Shown here piece by piece: positions 52,862 to 61,285 of a DNA stretch of 62,577 bases. Each line of letters begins with the position of its first letter. The first letter of the stretch is position 1. A model generated the notes under the pieces. The model was not told the DNA's origin and searched no databases. It saw nothing but the letters and a program-made list of their open reading frames with translations. Origin of the DNA: an uncultured Nitrosospira sp. (GTDB lineage: Bacteria > Nitrospirota > Nitrospiria > Nitrospirales > Nitrospiraceae); the NCBI GenBank assembly GCA_900696515.1, contig CAADGK010000077.1, forward strand, positions 1 through 62,577, in the 5' to 3' direction. The position numbers and the translations under genes were made by a program.

Positions 52862-54778
52862 TTAATGACTGGGCGCCGGCTGCGGAACACTACCAGGGAT
52901 CCCGGCTTTGGATTCAACCGGAACCTTCTTCGCCGTCAAGCTACCCAACCAGAACACAAAGAGAATGGTAATCCAGAAAAACAACACATTGGCTGAAATC
53001 ATATTGGCCGCGAATCCTACCGTATGGGTATAGGCCCAAGGGGAATTGTCGCGCATGATTTCATTGACATGCCAAAAGAGCCGGACTGAGGAGCGAATAT
53101 AGCCCATCAATCCCATCATCCAGGTAAACGCGGTCGCCAACATGATGAGCGCGTATTGCGATCGAGCGGAAATCTTCCCCCACTCAATCGGCCCCATTTG
53201 CTTGGCGCCCTTCATCATGAAGCTGTTCAGGGCAAACATGAAGAAGAGACAAGACAAGGTGGTCGCGACCTGAGGAACCGACAGACCCACCCGGACGTTT
53301 GCCGGAATATAATATCCGTACACGGCGAGGAATATAATGTTGAAATACGCACAACCGAAGAACACGCCCATAAAGATGTTACCGAACCTCGCCCAAGATA
53401 CAGTTGAGACTTTATTGCCTCGCATATACCAGACGAAGCTCAACACCGTGGTTGTAATAATGACGTTAATGCCTCCGTTTTTAGCAGACATAACCCCATA
53501 GTTACCCAACACCGGATGCTGCTGACCTCCCATGGCCTTCAGCTCGGCCGGGGTCATCACCATCGTGTGCGGAGTGATGAAAACCATATAGCCGCAGGCA
53601 AGCAAGAACACCAAGTACTTGATGTATCGCTGATACTTCTCTGCCCCACGCATACGACCCATGGCCTGCCAGAGGTAGTAATTGGTACTCAAGAAGAGGA
53701 TCCCGATCATGGTGGCCTGAATAATGAACAACCAAGCAAGCAGCCCACCCATCAGCGTGATACCCATCTGCTGACGATAGGCATAGACCTCGCGCATGAG
53801 CCAATATCCGGCAAATGGCAATGGAATCAGAAATGCCACGCCCAGTGCCATCGCGATGTAACCCATCCAGTCATAATGAGCTCGGTCTTCATCCGTCTTT
53901 GAGGCCAAGAACTTATACGCAGCATAGGCCGCGACGACACCGCCGCCGAACGCCATGTTCCCCAGGATTCGGTGAAGATTGAGCGGATTCCACAAAGCTG
54001 TATGAATCACGTGCCAAATATTTCCCAGATAGCGCCCCTGCTCATCGACGCCGGCGGGCGACATCATGAAACCAATCCAGGAATTCGCCAGGAACATGAG
54101 CAACGTTCCAATGATGTTCAAAATAACCGACATGCTCAAGTGAATCCACTTGAGGAAGCCCTCCTTCATCTTGTCCCATCCATAATAGTAGATGTAGAGG
54201 GTTCCGCTCTCGGCCACAAACATCAAGGCATAGATGTGCATGACGGGACGGAAGATTCCTGACAGATAGGAGAAGAAGGCCGGATACAGAGTCAGGAAGG
54301 TAAAGATCAGAATACCTCCCAGAATAGCCGTGAGGGAGTAAGCAGTAAGACTGATCTTAATAAAGTCATACGCTAGTTGATCATAGCGCTTCGCGAGCGC
54401 TTTATCCTTCGTCACGACCCCCATAAACTCGATGATCATGCAGAAAATCGGGACGGCCAATACGAAGCTGCCGTAATAGAGGTGCTGCTGGTTCGCAAAC
54501 CAGAGCAACACGCGACTTTCAAAGTTATACCTCGGATAGTCCTTGACGCCATCCGTCGTCTTTGGAGCGGGAGCACCGGACACGATGCCTTCGGTCTTAT
54601 AATAGACATCCCGACCCTTTTCGACTTTATCCCCGTCCTTCTTTGCCGCATCGCCCGCATGAGTTTCTTCACCGATGGCCAGTGAAGGCAACGCCACGAC
54701 GACCGGAAGCAGAAGGAGGCCGACCATCATGCAGAGCGCCACGATCGAAAATATGCGCTTGCCGACTAAAAGGCCCAT
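52862..54778 (-). CDS. Cytochrome bd-like oxidase, large subunit (paralogue 1)
   Basis: 638 aa. The signal or first helix is followed by about 14 membrane helices. The N-terminal half is CydA-like: NQQHLYYGSF (His99, heme ligand candidate) and SPAGVDEQGRYLGNIWHVIH. Further His candidates are His181 (RPVMHIYALMF), His213, His256/259 and His269 (NLHRILGN), then PHTMVM, QQHPVLGNYGVMSAKNG, LFWHVNEIM and a His in AYTHTVG. Much longer than CydA and lacks the CydA Q-loop, as described for the Nitrospira bd-like putative terminal oxidases. It probably takes electrons from cytochrome c rather than quinol; that remains a hypothesis. Confidence 0.88.
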   Translation of the reverse strand: MGLLVGKRIFSIVALCMMVGLLLLPVVVALPSLAIGEETHAGDAAKKDGDKVEKGRDVYYKTEGIVSGAPAPKTTDGVKDYPRYNFESRVLLWFANQQHLYYGSFVLAVPIFCMIIEFMGVVTKDKALAKRYDQLAYDFIKISLTAYSLTAILGGILIFTFLTLYPAFFSYLSGIFRPVMHIYALMFVAESGTLYIYYYGWDKMKEGFLKWIHLSMSVILNIIGTLLMFLANSWIGFMMSPAGVDEQGRYLGNIWHVIHTALWNPLNLHRILGNMAFGGGVVAAYAAYKFLASKTDEDRAHYDWMGYIAMALGVAFLIPLPFAGYWLMREVYAYRQQMGITLMGGLLAWLFIIQATMIGILFLSTNYYLWQAMGRMRGAEKYQRYIKYLVFLLACGYMVFITPHTMVMTPAELKAMGGQQHPVLGNYGVMSAKNGGINVIITTTVLSFVWYMRGNKVSTVSWARFGNIFMGVFFGCAYFNIIFLAVYGYYIPANVRVGLSVPQVATTLSCLFFMFALNSFMMKGAKQMGPIEWGKISARSQYALIMLATAFTWMMGLMGYIRSSVRLFWHVNEIMRDNSPWAYTHTVGFAANMISANVLFFWITILFVFWLGSLTAKKVPVESKAGIPGSVPQPAPSH

Positions 54779-54847
54779 GGAATACCTCCTTAATACCCTA
54801 CGTTAAATGTATGATTTTCAAATACCCGACGACACCTTCAGGAGGGC

Positions 54848-54979
54848 TCAGTTTTTGAAGAGATACCAAAAGTCTAGCCCCTGCATATCCATGAGGTAGT
54901 GGTCAACCAACACAAAATAACCAACGGTAATAATAAGAGAAACAACAAGTGCTATGACTGGATTGTTAAGCGCGCTCAT
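54848..54979 (-). CDS. 43-aa single-helix membrane protein upstream of the bd-like oxidase
   Basis: Starts at ATG 54979 with AGAGGAAG about 8 bases upstream; stop TGA at 54850-54848. One hydrophobic helix (VIALVVSLIITVGYFVLV, residues 8-25) is followed by a short polar tail with DHYLMDMQGLDFWYLFKN. It resembles in size and layout the small subunits of terminal oxidases (CydX, CcoQ/CoxM-like), although the sequence is not recognisably homologous. It is 69 bases ahead of the large subunit on the same strand, so it is likely a small oxidase subunit or assembly factor. Confidence 0.7.
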   Translation of the reverse strand: MSALNNPVIALVVSLIITVGYFVLVDHYLMDMQGLDFWYLFKN

Positions 54980-55065
54980 CTTCTTCTTCCTCTCTTCTGT
55001 CGACCAATGCCATCAATCAGTTAAGCCGGACAGACTCCCCACACAAGACAAACTCTACCCACAAC

Positions 55066-55194
55066 TCAGCAGGGGCACTGAATACCGGCAAACCAATAGA
55101 AAAACCATAATCCGACAGCACAAGTAATGTAAAAAATCATCTTCCCGATTTTTACTTTAAGCTCGCTATCAGGGGTAGCTGTTGCCATCGCCAT
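55066..55194 (-). CDS. 42-aa single-helix membrane protein ending in CPC
   Basis: Starts at ATG 55194 (or 55188), preceded by CGGGAG; stop TGA at 55068-55066. Polar N-terminus (ATPDSELKVKIGK), one helix (MIFYITCAVGLWFFYWFAG), and a C-terminus QCPC. The terminal Cys-Pro-Cys is unusual and could bind copper or heme-related thiols on the outer face. First of two small genes directly ahead of the bd-like oxidase large subunit. I know of no family; the good ribosome binding site and operon position argue that it is real. Confidence 0.7.
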   Translation of the reverse strand: MAMATATPDSELKVKIGKMIFYITCAVGLWFFYWFAGIQCPC

Positions 55195-55250
55195 TTAACT
55201 CCCGATCAAGATAGTTGGTAAGGGATAGAATTCAGAATTACTGCATTTCC

Positions 55251-55279
55251 TTGACAGGCATTCGGCCCTGTGTTATCAA
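55251..55279 (+). promoter_or_regulatory. Promoter for the 34-aa plus-strand gene
   Basis: -35 TTGACA (55251-55256, consensus), 17-base spacer, -10 TATCAA (55274-55279). Predicted start of transcription is near 55286, leaving a leader of about 30 bases with AAAGAGG before the GTG at 55318. Confidence 0.6.
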
Positions 55280-55317
55280 AATTTCTCAACTTCCAACACG
55301 AAATTAAAGAGGAAATT

Positions 55318-55422
55318 GTGTCGAAAAACTCAAAAGTGTTTGACATTATAGTTTTGGCCGGAATGGTTGTCAACATCATTTTGGCCGTGTTTTTGATCCT
55401 CTACTACTTTGATTTCCTGTAA
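55318..55422 (+). CDS. 34-aa single-helix membrane protein on the opposite strand
   Basis: GTG start at 55318, 5 bases after AAAGAGG, with a consensus -35 promoter upstream. 34 residues, mostly one hydrophobic helix (FDIIVLAGMVVNIILAVFLI, then LYYFDFL). It is the only plus-strand gene in this 20-kb stretch, and its last 47 bases lie inside the 3' end of the formylglycine-enzyme-like gene on the other strand. It could be a small oxidase subunit, or its RNA could act as antisense to the neighbour. Family unknown. Confidence 0.5.
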   Translation: MSKNSKVFDIIVLAGMVVNIILAVFLILYYFDFL

Positions 55423-56323
55423 ATTCTTCCGGTTTTTTCTTCTCTTCCTCCAGCGTACCGGCAGTCGAATTTGCACAGCGGAATCCGATGGTTTCATCCC
55501 GAAAATCTTGCATCATCTTGCTTCGGCTGGTAATCCGAACATCGCCACCTGCCGTCGTATATCCTCCCCCGCGAAGCACCCGATAGGTGCCATACTCGGG
55601 ACTCGGCGGATTGTGATCCGGCGAACTCTTATAGTAAGTCTCGTCGTACCAATCAGCCACCCACTCCATGACATTGCCGGCACCATCCATCACTCCATAG
55701 GGGCTCTTGTCGCTCTGGAAGGTGCCGACACGCGCCGAAGCTTCATAACCATCCTGCACGCGAGCCCAATTGGCCCCATCAGGCAGCTCTTTGTCTCCCC
55801 ATGGCCAGAGCCTTCCATCCGTACCACGCATGGCCTTTTCCCACTCGGCTTCGGTCGGAAGCCGCTTGCCCTTCCAACGACAGTACCCATCCGCGTCTTC
55901 CCATGACACATAGACGATGGGCTGATTGATTCCACGTACTTTGGCCCCGCTCTTGGCATAGCGTGAAGGGAGTCCTGGCTTTCGATGCCCCGTGGCTACG
56001 ACAAACTGCTGATACTGGTAGTTCGTCACCTCGTACCGATCAATCCCAAACGCATCCAGATGGATGGTTCGTTGCGGACGCTCATCGAAGCCTCCGCCCT
56101 CAGTTCCACGAATGAACGGCCCCGCAGGAATCGTGACCATCTCGCCAGAAAGAGGTTCCTCTCCGGGAGCACTCTCCGCCATCGACACCACTTCAGCAGC
56201 GGTATCAGACGCCGGCTTCTCATACGGCGTGACCGTGGTCCCTCGCATAATGGCGACGATGGGCATCGCCGCGCATGCCAGGACCACAAACAGGAAAACC
56301 AGTTTGAATTTTGACTCGAGCAT
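55376..56323 (-). CDS. Membrane-anchored formylglycine-generating-enzyme-fold protein (2)
   Basis: 315 aa. An N-terminal anchor helix (8-25) is followed by a periplasmic SUMF1/FGE-sulfatase domain: MVTIPAGPFIRGTEGGGFDE, FGIDRYEVTNYQYQQF, PIVYVSWEDADGYCRWKGKR, RLPTEAEWEKAMRG, YGVMDGAGNVMEWVADWY, RVLRGGGY and ETIGFRCA. The two active-site Cys of true sulfatase activators are not evident, so it is probably a binding or structural variant. It lies 13 bases after a paralogue and upstream of the small oxidase-associated genes. Its 3' end overlaps the plus-strand 34-aa gene. Confidence 0.87.
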   Translation of the reverse strand: MLESKFKLVFLFVVLACAAMPIVAIMRGTTVTPYEKPASDTAAEVVSMAESAPGEEPLSGEMVTIPAGPFIRGTEGGGFDERPQRTIHLDAFGIDRYEVTNYQYQQFVVATGHRKPGLPSRYAKSGAKVRGINQPIVYVSWEDADGYCRWKGKRLPTEAEWEKAMRGTDGRLWPWGDKELPDGANWARVQDGYEASARVGTFQSDKSPYGVMDGAGNVMEWVADWYDETYYKSSPDHNPPSPEYGTYRVLRGGGYTTAGGDVRITSRSKMMQDFRDETIGFRCANSTAGTLEEEKKKPEEFTGNQSSRGSKTRPK

Positions 56324-56336
56324 GCCGCCCTATCCC

Positions 56337-57248
56337 TCAGCTTCCACCTGAAGCCGGATCCAACTCGCTCGCGCAACGCACACCGATCGTGACATCAGTA
56401 CGCCAATGTTTTGCCGCAAACCGCTTGGACAATCTTGCGTGATGCTCCGTCTCTCTCCAAGAGCCTCCCCGCACGACTTTCAAATCTGCATTGTCAGGCC
56501 CCTTGGGATCACGAAACGGAGATTTCTTGTAGTAATGTTCGTCGTAGGAATCCTCAACCCATTCCGCCACATTTCCCGTCATGTCGTGAAGGCCATAGGG
56601 ACTGCGTCCGGCCTCGAAGGATCCGGGAGGTGCCAGATACTTATATCCATCCTCCGTCCCGTCGACATTGGCCGCATTGACGACGAACTTGTCTCCCCAG
56701 GGATACCTCCGCTTACTCTCACCTCGACCGGCTTTCTCCCATTCCGCTTCCGTGGGCAAACGCTTCCCCGCCCACTTGCAGTAAGCCGCCGCCTCATCCC
56801 ACGAGACGCTCATCGCCGCAAACTCGGGCTTCAAGATCTTTGATTGATCGTCGTCAAACACTTCGATTTTCGGCATCCCCCGCTTCGTCATCTTGGCAAA
56901 CCGCTGATATTCTTGCTGCGTCACCTCATTCCGATCGATATAGAACCCTTTCAAGTAGACTTGGTGCTCGGGCGCCTCATCAGGATCCCCATCATTACTT
57001 CCCATCGTAAAAGGCCCTTCCGGAACTTGCACCATTTCCCGCCCTTCGTCTCCGATCTTGGTCTTATACATGGAGAAATCCTGAGCAGGCAGACTACTGG
57101 CCGTCGGTCGCGCTTCGGACTTCACTGAAGCTGCAAGCTGTTTCATCTGCTTGGCCTTGTAGGATTCGTAGGCCAACAGACCGATCATGAGAAAGAACGA
57201 CGCAAACACAAAGATAATGGAGCCGACTAAAACACCTTTATTTTCCAC
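56337..57248 (-). CDS. Membrane-anchored formylglycine-generating-enzyme-fold protein (1)
   Basis: 303 aa from GTG at 57248 (GAGG 5 bases upstream). An anchor helix (about 8-28, VGSIIFVFASFFLMIGLLAY) is followed by an FGE-sulfatase domain with MVQVPEGPFTMGSNDGDPDE, FYIDRNEVTQQEYQRF, AMSVSWDEAAAYCKWAGKRL, PTEAEWEKAGRG, YGLHDMTGNVAEWVEDSYDE, VVRGGSW and VTIGVRCA. Paralogue of the next gene. A tandem pair of membrane-bound FGE-fold proteins beside a terminal oxidase is uncommon; they may help assemble or stabilise the periplasmic side of the complex. Confidence 0.87.
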   Translation of the reverse strand: MENKGVLVGSIIFVFASFFLMIGLLAYESYKAKQMKQLAASVKSEARPTASSLPAQDFSMYKTKIGDEGREMVQVPEGPFTMGSNDGDPDEAPEHQVYLKGFYIDRNEVTQQEYQRFAKMTKRGMPKIEVFDDDQSKILKPEFAAMSVSWDEAAAYCKWAGKRLPTEAEWEKAGRGESKRRYPWGDKFVVNAANVDGTEDGYKYLAPPGSFEAGRSPYGLHDMTGNVAEWVEDSYDEHYYKKSPFRDPKGPDNADLKVVRGGSWRETEHHARLSKRFAAKHWRTDVTIGVRCASELDPASGGS

Positions 57249-57278
57249 ACATACCTCGACAATCAATACCCCTGAACC

Positions 57279-57635
57279 CTACGACGGCGACGTTTCAACC
57301 TGCTCTGCCGCCGCCTTCTTCGCCGCACGCACATCAAGCAACATCGAAATCTGAACACCAAGAAATCCACCCATGGCCGCTCCGGCTCCGGCACCAACCC
57401 AGATTCGATCAGCACCGGCCAGCAACCATGCCAACAGACCGCCAGTGACCGTGCCGACAAGAATGCTCACGAGAAACCGACGACCACCAAGAAAACCGAT
57501 CACCACGCCGAGAACAAGACCGATTGCAACGGCAACCGGCATCAGCCCTCCGCCCATAGTCGTCCCGATCAGGGTTCCAACCGTTCCCATCACGACGACG
57601 CCGAGGGCAATATCAACGATCTTGCGGCTCTCCAT
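57279..57635 (-). CDS. Small Gly-rich polytopic membrane protein
   Basis: 118 aa, three or four Gly/Ala-rich membrane helices with small-residue packing ([66 protein letters not shown]). No functional motif. Resembles glycine-zipper-type proteins, family not assigned. It is 30 bases before the first FGE-fold gene and 31 bases after the DUF3047 gene on the same strand, hence part of the respiratory block. Confidence 0.75.
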   Translation of the reverse strand: MESRKIVDIALGVVVMGTVGTLIGTTMGGGLMPVAVAIGLVLGVVIGFLGGRRFLVSILVGTVTGGLLAWLLAGADRIWVGAGAGAAMGGFLGVQISMLLDVRAAKKAAAEQVETSPS

Positions 57636-57666
57636 CACGTCAATCTCTTATGAGCCCAGACACACG

Positions 57667-58317
57667 TCACTTCCCGGGAAGGGCGACAAGCGGACCAAAA
57701 TCGATCTCTACCCCAGGCGCGGCGATAATCGAAATCCCCCAGGCCTTCTCCGCCGGTTCATGCTTATGAATCCGCTTAAAATCCTCATACACATTCACCC
57801 GTTCCTCAAACCACTGTCCGATTTCCTTCGTTCCGGACTGGACGACGATCTCCGATCCGCTGAACATTCCCCCTTCGGTCAAGGTGCCGTCCGGTTTCGA
57901 TTCGCTCCAGACATATTTCGTGAACACCGGAATAAACAGGAGATCCGTATCGAGCGAGGCATAGACCGCCGCGAGCGGTTCATTCCCCGTCGCCGCCTTG
58001 GTCAGGCGCCAGCGCCAGGTCAGAACTGGATAGGCCTTCGGATCCCAATCGATTTTCTTTTTCTTGATCCGTTGCCCCGCATCTTTGGCCGACAGAAAAC
58101 TTGCCCCGTTCTCCGTCCGTACCTTGTAGGCGTCGCGGCCCTTTGTTTGGCTCCGCTGGTTTTCGTGTTCCCACAGTGATGGAAACCCGTCCGCCTCTTT
58201 TGCTTGAAAGTCTTCCAAGACCAAGGTCGGTTCTCCTGCAATCGTCGGCACACCCCCGCTCACGAGAAGGATTGAGCCGAGCATGGCTGCCGCAGCCATC
58301 GACAGAGTACGTGTCAT
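57667..58317 (-). CDS. DUF3047 family periplasmic protein
   Basis: 216 aa. Signal peptide to about residue 28 (GGVPTIAG). The mature part fits DUF3047: LEDFQAKEADGFPSLWEHEN, YPVLTWRWRLTKAATGNEPL, AAVYASLDTDLL, KYVWSESKPDGTL, and AWGISIIAAPGVEIDFGPLV. These are beta-sandwich proteins of unknown role with a carbohydrate-binding-like topology. It is 15 bases downstream of the second bd-like oxidase gene, so it belongs to that unit. Confidence 0.85.
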   Translation of the reverse strand: MTRTLSMAAAAMLGSILLVSGGVPTIAGEPTLVLEDFQAKEADGFPSLWEHENQRSQTKGRDAYKVRTENGASFLSAKDAGQRIKKKKIDWDPKAYPVLTWRWRLTKAATGNEPLAAVYASLDTDLLFIPVFTKYVWSESKPDGTLTEGGMFSGSEIVVQSGTKEIGQWFEERVNVYEDFKRIHKHEPAEKAWGISIIAAPGVEIDFGPLVALPGK

Positions 58318-58332
58318 GCCCTGATTCCCTTT

Positions 58333-60207
58333 CTATGTTTCTTGCGATGGGATCGGAGTCAGCAATGGCGACTCTTTCTCACTCGCATCCTCAACCATCA
58401 CCGGCTGCTGTCCCCGTTCGCACATCCAGAACAGCGCGAGAACCGCCGCCCAGAACACCACCATATTCAGTGTCACCATTTTAGTCGCATACTGAAGATC
58501 AGGGGTGAAGGCCCAGGGCGAGACATCGGCCATCAATTCGCTGACGTGCCAGGATAGCCTCCCTGAGGAACGGATGTACCCCATCAACCCCATCACCCAA
58601 CTGAACGATGCCGCCAATCCAAACAGGCCCACCATACCCCGTAGCGGAATCTTCCCCCACTGAATCGGCCCATGCAGCACCGCACGCCTCAGCATGAGGC
58701 GATTGATCACCACTCCGACCAGAATAACCGTGAACGTGGTGAAAGCCTGCGGAGCGGACAGACCGACGCGAATTTTCGCCGGCAAATAGAATCCATAGAT
58801 CGATAGCCAAATGATGTTCACTGCACCGACCACATACAGCACTGTGATGAGGATGTTTCCGGTCTTGATCCAGGAGATGGTCATGGTGCGATTCGCGCGG
58901 CGATAATAAAGGAAACTCAGCGCGGTCACGAGGATCAGGATATTGACCGCTCCGTTCTTCGCCGACATGACTCCATAGTTGCCGATGACCGGATGTTGCG
59001 CGCCTCCCATTGCCTTGGCCTCACTGGCAGACGTCAGCAGCGTATGCGGCGTCAACCAAATGAAGAGCGCCAGCATCAACACACCCAGAAGGATTTGGTA
59101 ATACGGCTGATATCGCTCTCCTCCCTTGATCCGCGCCATGCTCTGCCACAGATAGTAATTGATCCCCAAAAACAAGACACCGATCAAGAGGGCCTGCACC
59201 ACAAAAAGCCAGGTGAGCAGTCCGCCCATCATCGTCACCCCCATGGTCTGACGAAACACGAAGACCGACTTCATCAACCAGTACCCGGCGAACGGCATGG
59301 GAATGAGGGCACAGACCGTGACGAACAGGAACACATAGCCGACCCAATCAAAATAGGCACGCTCCTCGTCGGTCTTGCTGGTAAAAAATCGGTAACAGGC
59401 ATAGGCAAGCACCACCGCTCCGCCGGACATCATATCCGCCAGGAAGCGATGGACGTTCAGAGGATTCCAGAGCGCGGAGTGCAATAGATGCCACGCGTTT
59501 CCGAGAAACCGCCCCTGCGCATCGACCCCGGCGGGCGACATCATGAACGCAGACCAGGCGTTGGCCATCATCAGCAATGCGGTCCCCACAATATTGGTCA
59601 GAATCCCGATCGCGGCGTGAACCCATTTCATGCCACGGTCTGTCATCCGGTTCCAACCGTAGTAGTAGACGATCAGCAGCAGCGCTTCTCCGAAAAATAC
59701 GGCGGCGTAGGCAGGCATGAATCCTTTGAATGTCCCGCCCATATACTTCATGAAACTCGGATAGAGCGTGATGAACATCGTCAACATCAAACTACCGATC
59801 AGTGCCGTAACCGACATAGCCAGGACCGCCACCTTCGCAAGATCCCTTGCCAAGCCATCATAACGAAGGGCCAAGGCCGGCTTTTTCGTGATCAACCCCA
59901 AGAACTCAAGTAAGGCGCAAAACAACGGCAAGGCGAGAACGAATCCGCCGAAATAGGTATGTTGCTGCGTCACGAACCACACCAGCAACCGACTATCCAG
60001 TGAACCGACTTGAGGATAGACCGTTTCCTGAGGAGTGGGAGCCGCCGGCCCCTGCGGAATTCCCTCGGTCCCGAAATACACGTCCGTGGATGAGTCGGCA
60101 AAGGACAGATCAGTGCCACTCCCCAGAAAGCCAAGGGCGATTAAGGCGAATCCGATACACATCACCACGCGAAACAGAAAACTGTTCATCCTGAATTCTT
60201 GGCCCAT
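58333..60207 (-). CDS. Cytochrome bd-like oxidase, large subunit (paralogue 2)
   Basis: 624 aa, about 14 membrane helices, aligning over its whole length with paralogue 1. Conserved: TQQHTYFGGF (His83), KWVHAAIG, NAWHLLHSALWNPLNVHR, PHTLLTS, AQHPVIGNYGVMSAKNGA and LSWHVSEL. Two His of paralogue 1 are replaced by Pro: FMPAYAAVFF (Pro165) against VMHIYALMFV, and PWAFTPDLQ against PWAYTHTVG. It may therefore bind a different set of hemes or metals, or be a non-oxidase partner. Starts 4 bases after the upstream gene, whose last codons provide the Shine-Dalgarno GGGGTAGG. Confidence 0.87.
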   Translation of the reverse strand: MGQEFRMNSFLFRVVMCIGFALIALGFLGSGTDLSFADSSTDVYFGTEGIPQGPAAPTPQETVYPQVGSLDSRLLVWFVTQQHTYFGGFVLALPLFCALLEFLGLITKKPALALRYDGLARDLAKVAVLAMSVTALIGSLMLTMFITLYPSFMKYMGGTFKGFMPAYAAVFFGEALLLIVYYYGWNRMTDRGMKWVHAAIGILTNIVGTALLMMANAWSAFMMSPAGVDAQGRFLGNAWHLLHSALWNPLNVHRFLADMMSGGAVVLAYACYRFFTSKTDEERAYFDWVGYVFLFVTVCALIPMPFAGYWLMKSVFVFRQTMGVTMMGGLLTWLFVVQALLIGVLFLGINYYLWQSMARIKGGERYQPYYQILLGVLMLALFIWLTPHTLLTSASEAKAMGGAQHPVIGNYGVMSAKNGAVNILILVTALSFLYYRRANRTMTISWIKTGNILITVLYVVGAVNIIWLSIYGFYLPAKIRVGLSAPQAFTTFTVILVGVVINRLMLRRAVLHGPIQWGKIPLRGMVGLFGLAASFSWVMGLMGYIRSSGRLSWHVSELMADVSPWAFTPDLQYATKMVTLNMVVFWAAVLALFWMCERGQQPVMVEDASEKESPLLTPIPSQET

Positions 60208-60211
60208 AGAC

Positions 60212-61279
60212 CTACCCCTTTATCCCGGTCTTACCGAGTGCCAACTCCCCGGTTGCATCGGTGGAACCGATGGTCTTGCCTAGAATCCCCATGACAAACG
60301 GGCACCGTAACATGCCACTCGAGAGTTGGGGTGCCTGTTCATCTTCAATATGACGGCGATCACCCAGATAGTACCCATACAAAGCCATGATGGCTGTCAC
60401 GATCGCCCCCATCACCGCGGCCGAACCTAATGTGATCGTGGGCTGTCTCATCACAAACAGCAGCAACCCCATCGCAACCAGGTAATAGGTCGAGGCAAAG
60501 GCCATCCCAGGCCACCACCAATATTTCATCAGCTCACCCGGTGCTGTCCGGCGAAGCGTTTGCACCCACGGAGTAGATGGATAGAGTCCGCCGAAATACG
60601 CGCAGAGAGTCACCCCGCCACCAAGAACGGTCACGGCGAATAACTGAGCCAACGCCGCTCCTTGAATGTCTGCAACGAGCAGTCCAGGAATTGATGCCAG
60701 CGCACCAACCGCAAGTCCGGCAAGGACCCACGGCCCCAGCTGCCCGGCCTTGTGCTGCAGCAAGACCCGGAGTGGCGCTCCATCCGGGAACGTGAGAAAG
60801 GGTCGCCCCATCTGCGTGAGCCGGCGCACATGCCCGATTTCAAAGGCATCGCGTGCGACGGATGTACAGGAGATGATGATGGCCATCATCGCCGGCCCAT
60901 CCGGGTGCTGGAGATAGCTATAGCTCATGATCCACAAGAGAGTCAGCACCAACAGCGAGAGCTGAATCCCGTAGACGGCACCAGTCCATCCGACGAGCCA
61001 GCTGAGCAACCGGACGCCATCGTGGCGCACAATCTCCGCCCAGGGCGCAGCACGCCCGACCCGATAGGCCAAGGCCGCCGTCACCATGGCGACCAGCGCA
61101 CTCACGGCCAAGAGCACCAGCGGCTCGGCGATCGGCACAAGATGCTTGGCAAGCCGATAGACTCCGAAGGCGATCAACCCCGGCACAAACATCACGATGC
61201 GTTTTCTCTTGCGCACAGCCTCTTCCGTCACCGCCAAACTCAAGCTCGGAAGTACCCGCAACGCCATTCGATGCAACAT
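60212..61279 (-). CDS. Polytopic membrane protein of unknown function
   Basis: 355 aa, about nine or ten membrane helices. No family recognised. Notable segment SYLQHPDGPAMMAIIISCTSVARDAFEIGHVRRL in the middle (given in two parts: SYLQHPDGPAMMAI and ISCTSVARDAFEIGHVRRL), which has His and Cys within a helix. GGAGAAG precedes the ATG. It is coupled to the second bd-like oxidase gene by a 4-base gap, so it may be its partner subunit, in the place where CydB would be expected, but sequence similarity to CydB is not evident. Confidence 0.78.
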   Translation of the reverse strand: MLHRMALRVLPSLSLAVTEEAVRKRKRIVMFVPGLIAFGVYRLAKHLVPIAEPLVLLAVSALVAMVTAALAYRVGRAAPWAEIVRHDGVRLLSWLVGWTGAVYGIQLSLLVLTLLWIMSYSYLQHPDGPAMMAIIISCTSVARDAFEIGHVRRLTQMGRPFLTFPDGAPLRVLLQHKAGQLGPWVLAGLAVGALASIPGLLVADIQGAALAQLFAVTVLGGGVTLCAYFGGLYPSTPWVQTLRRTAPGELMKYWWWPGMAFASTYYLVAMGLLLFVMRQPTITLGSAAVMGAIVTAIMALYGYYLGDRRHIEDEQAPQLSSGMLRCPFVMGILGKTIGSTDATGELALGKTGIKG

Positions 61280-61285
61280 CTTCTT

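Noticed and set aside
60212-61279. CydB subunit partner for the bd-like oxidase
   Set aside because: Position is suggestive but helix pattern and motifs do not match CydB; left as unknown membrane protein.
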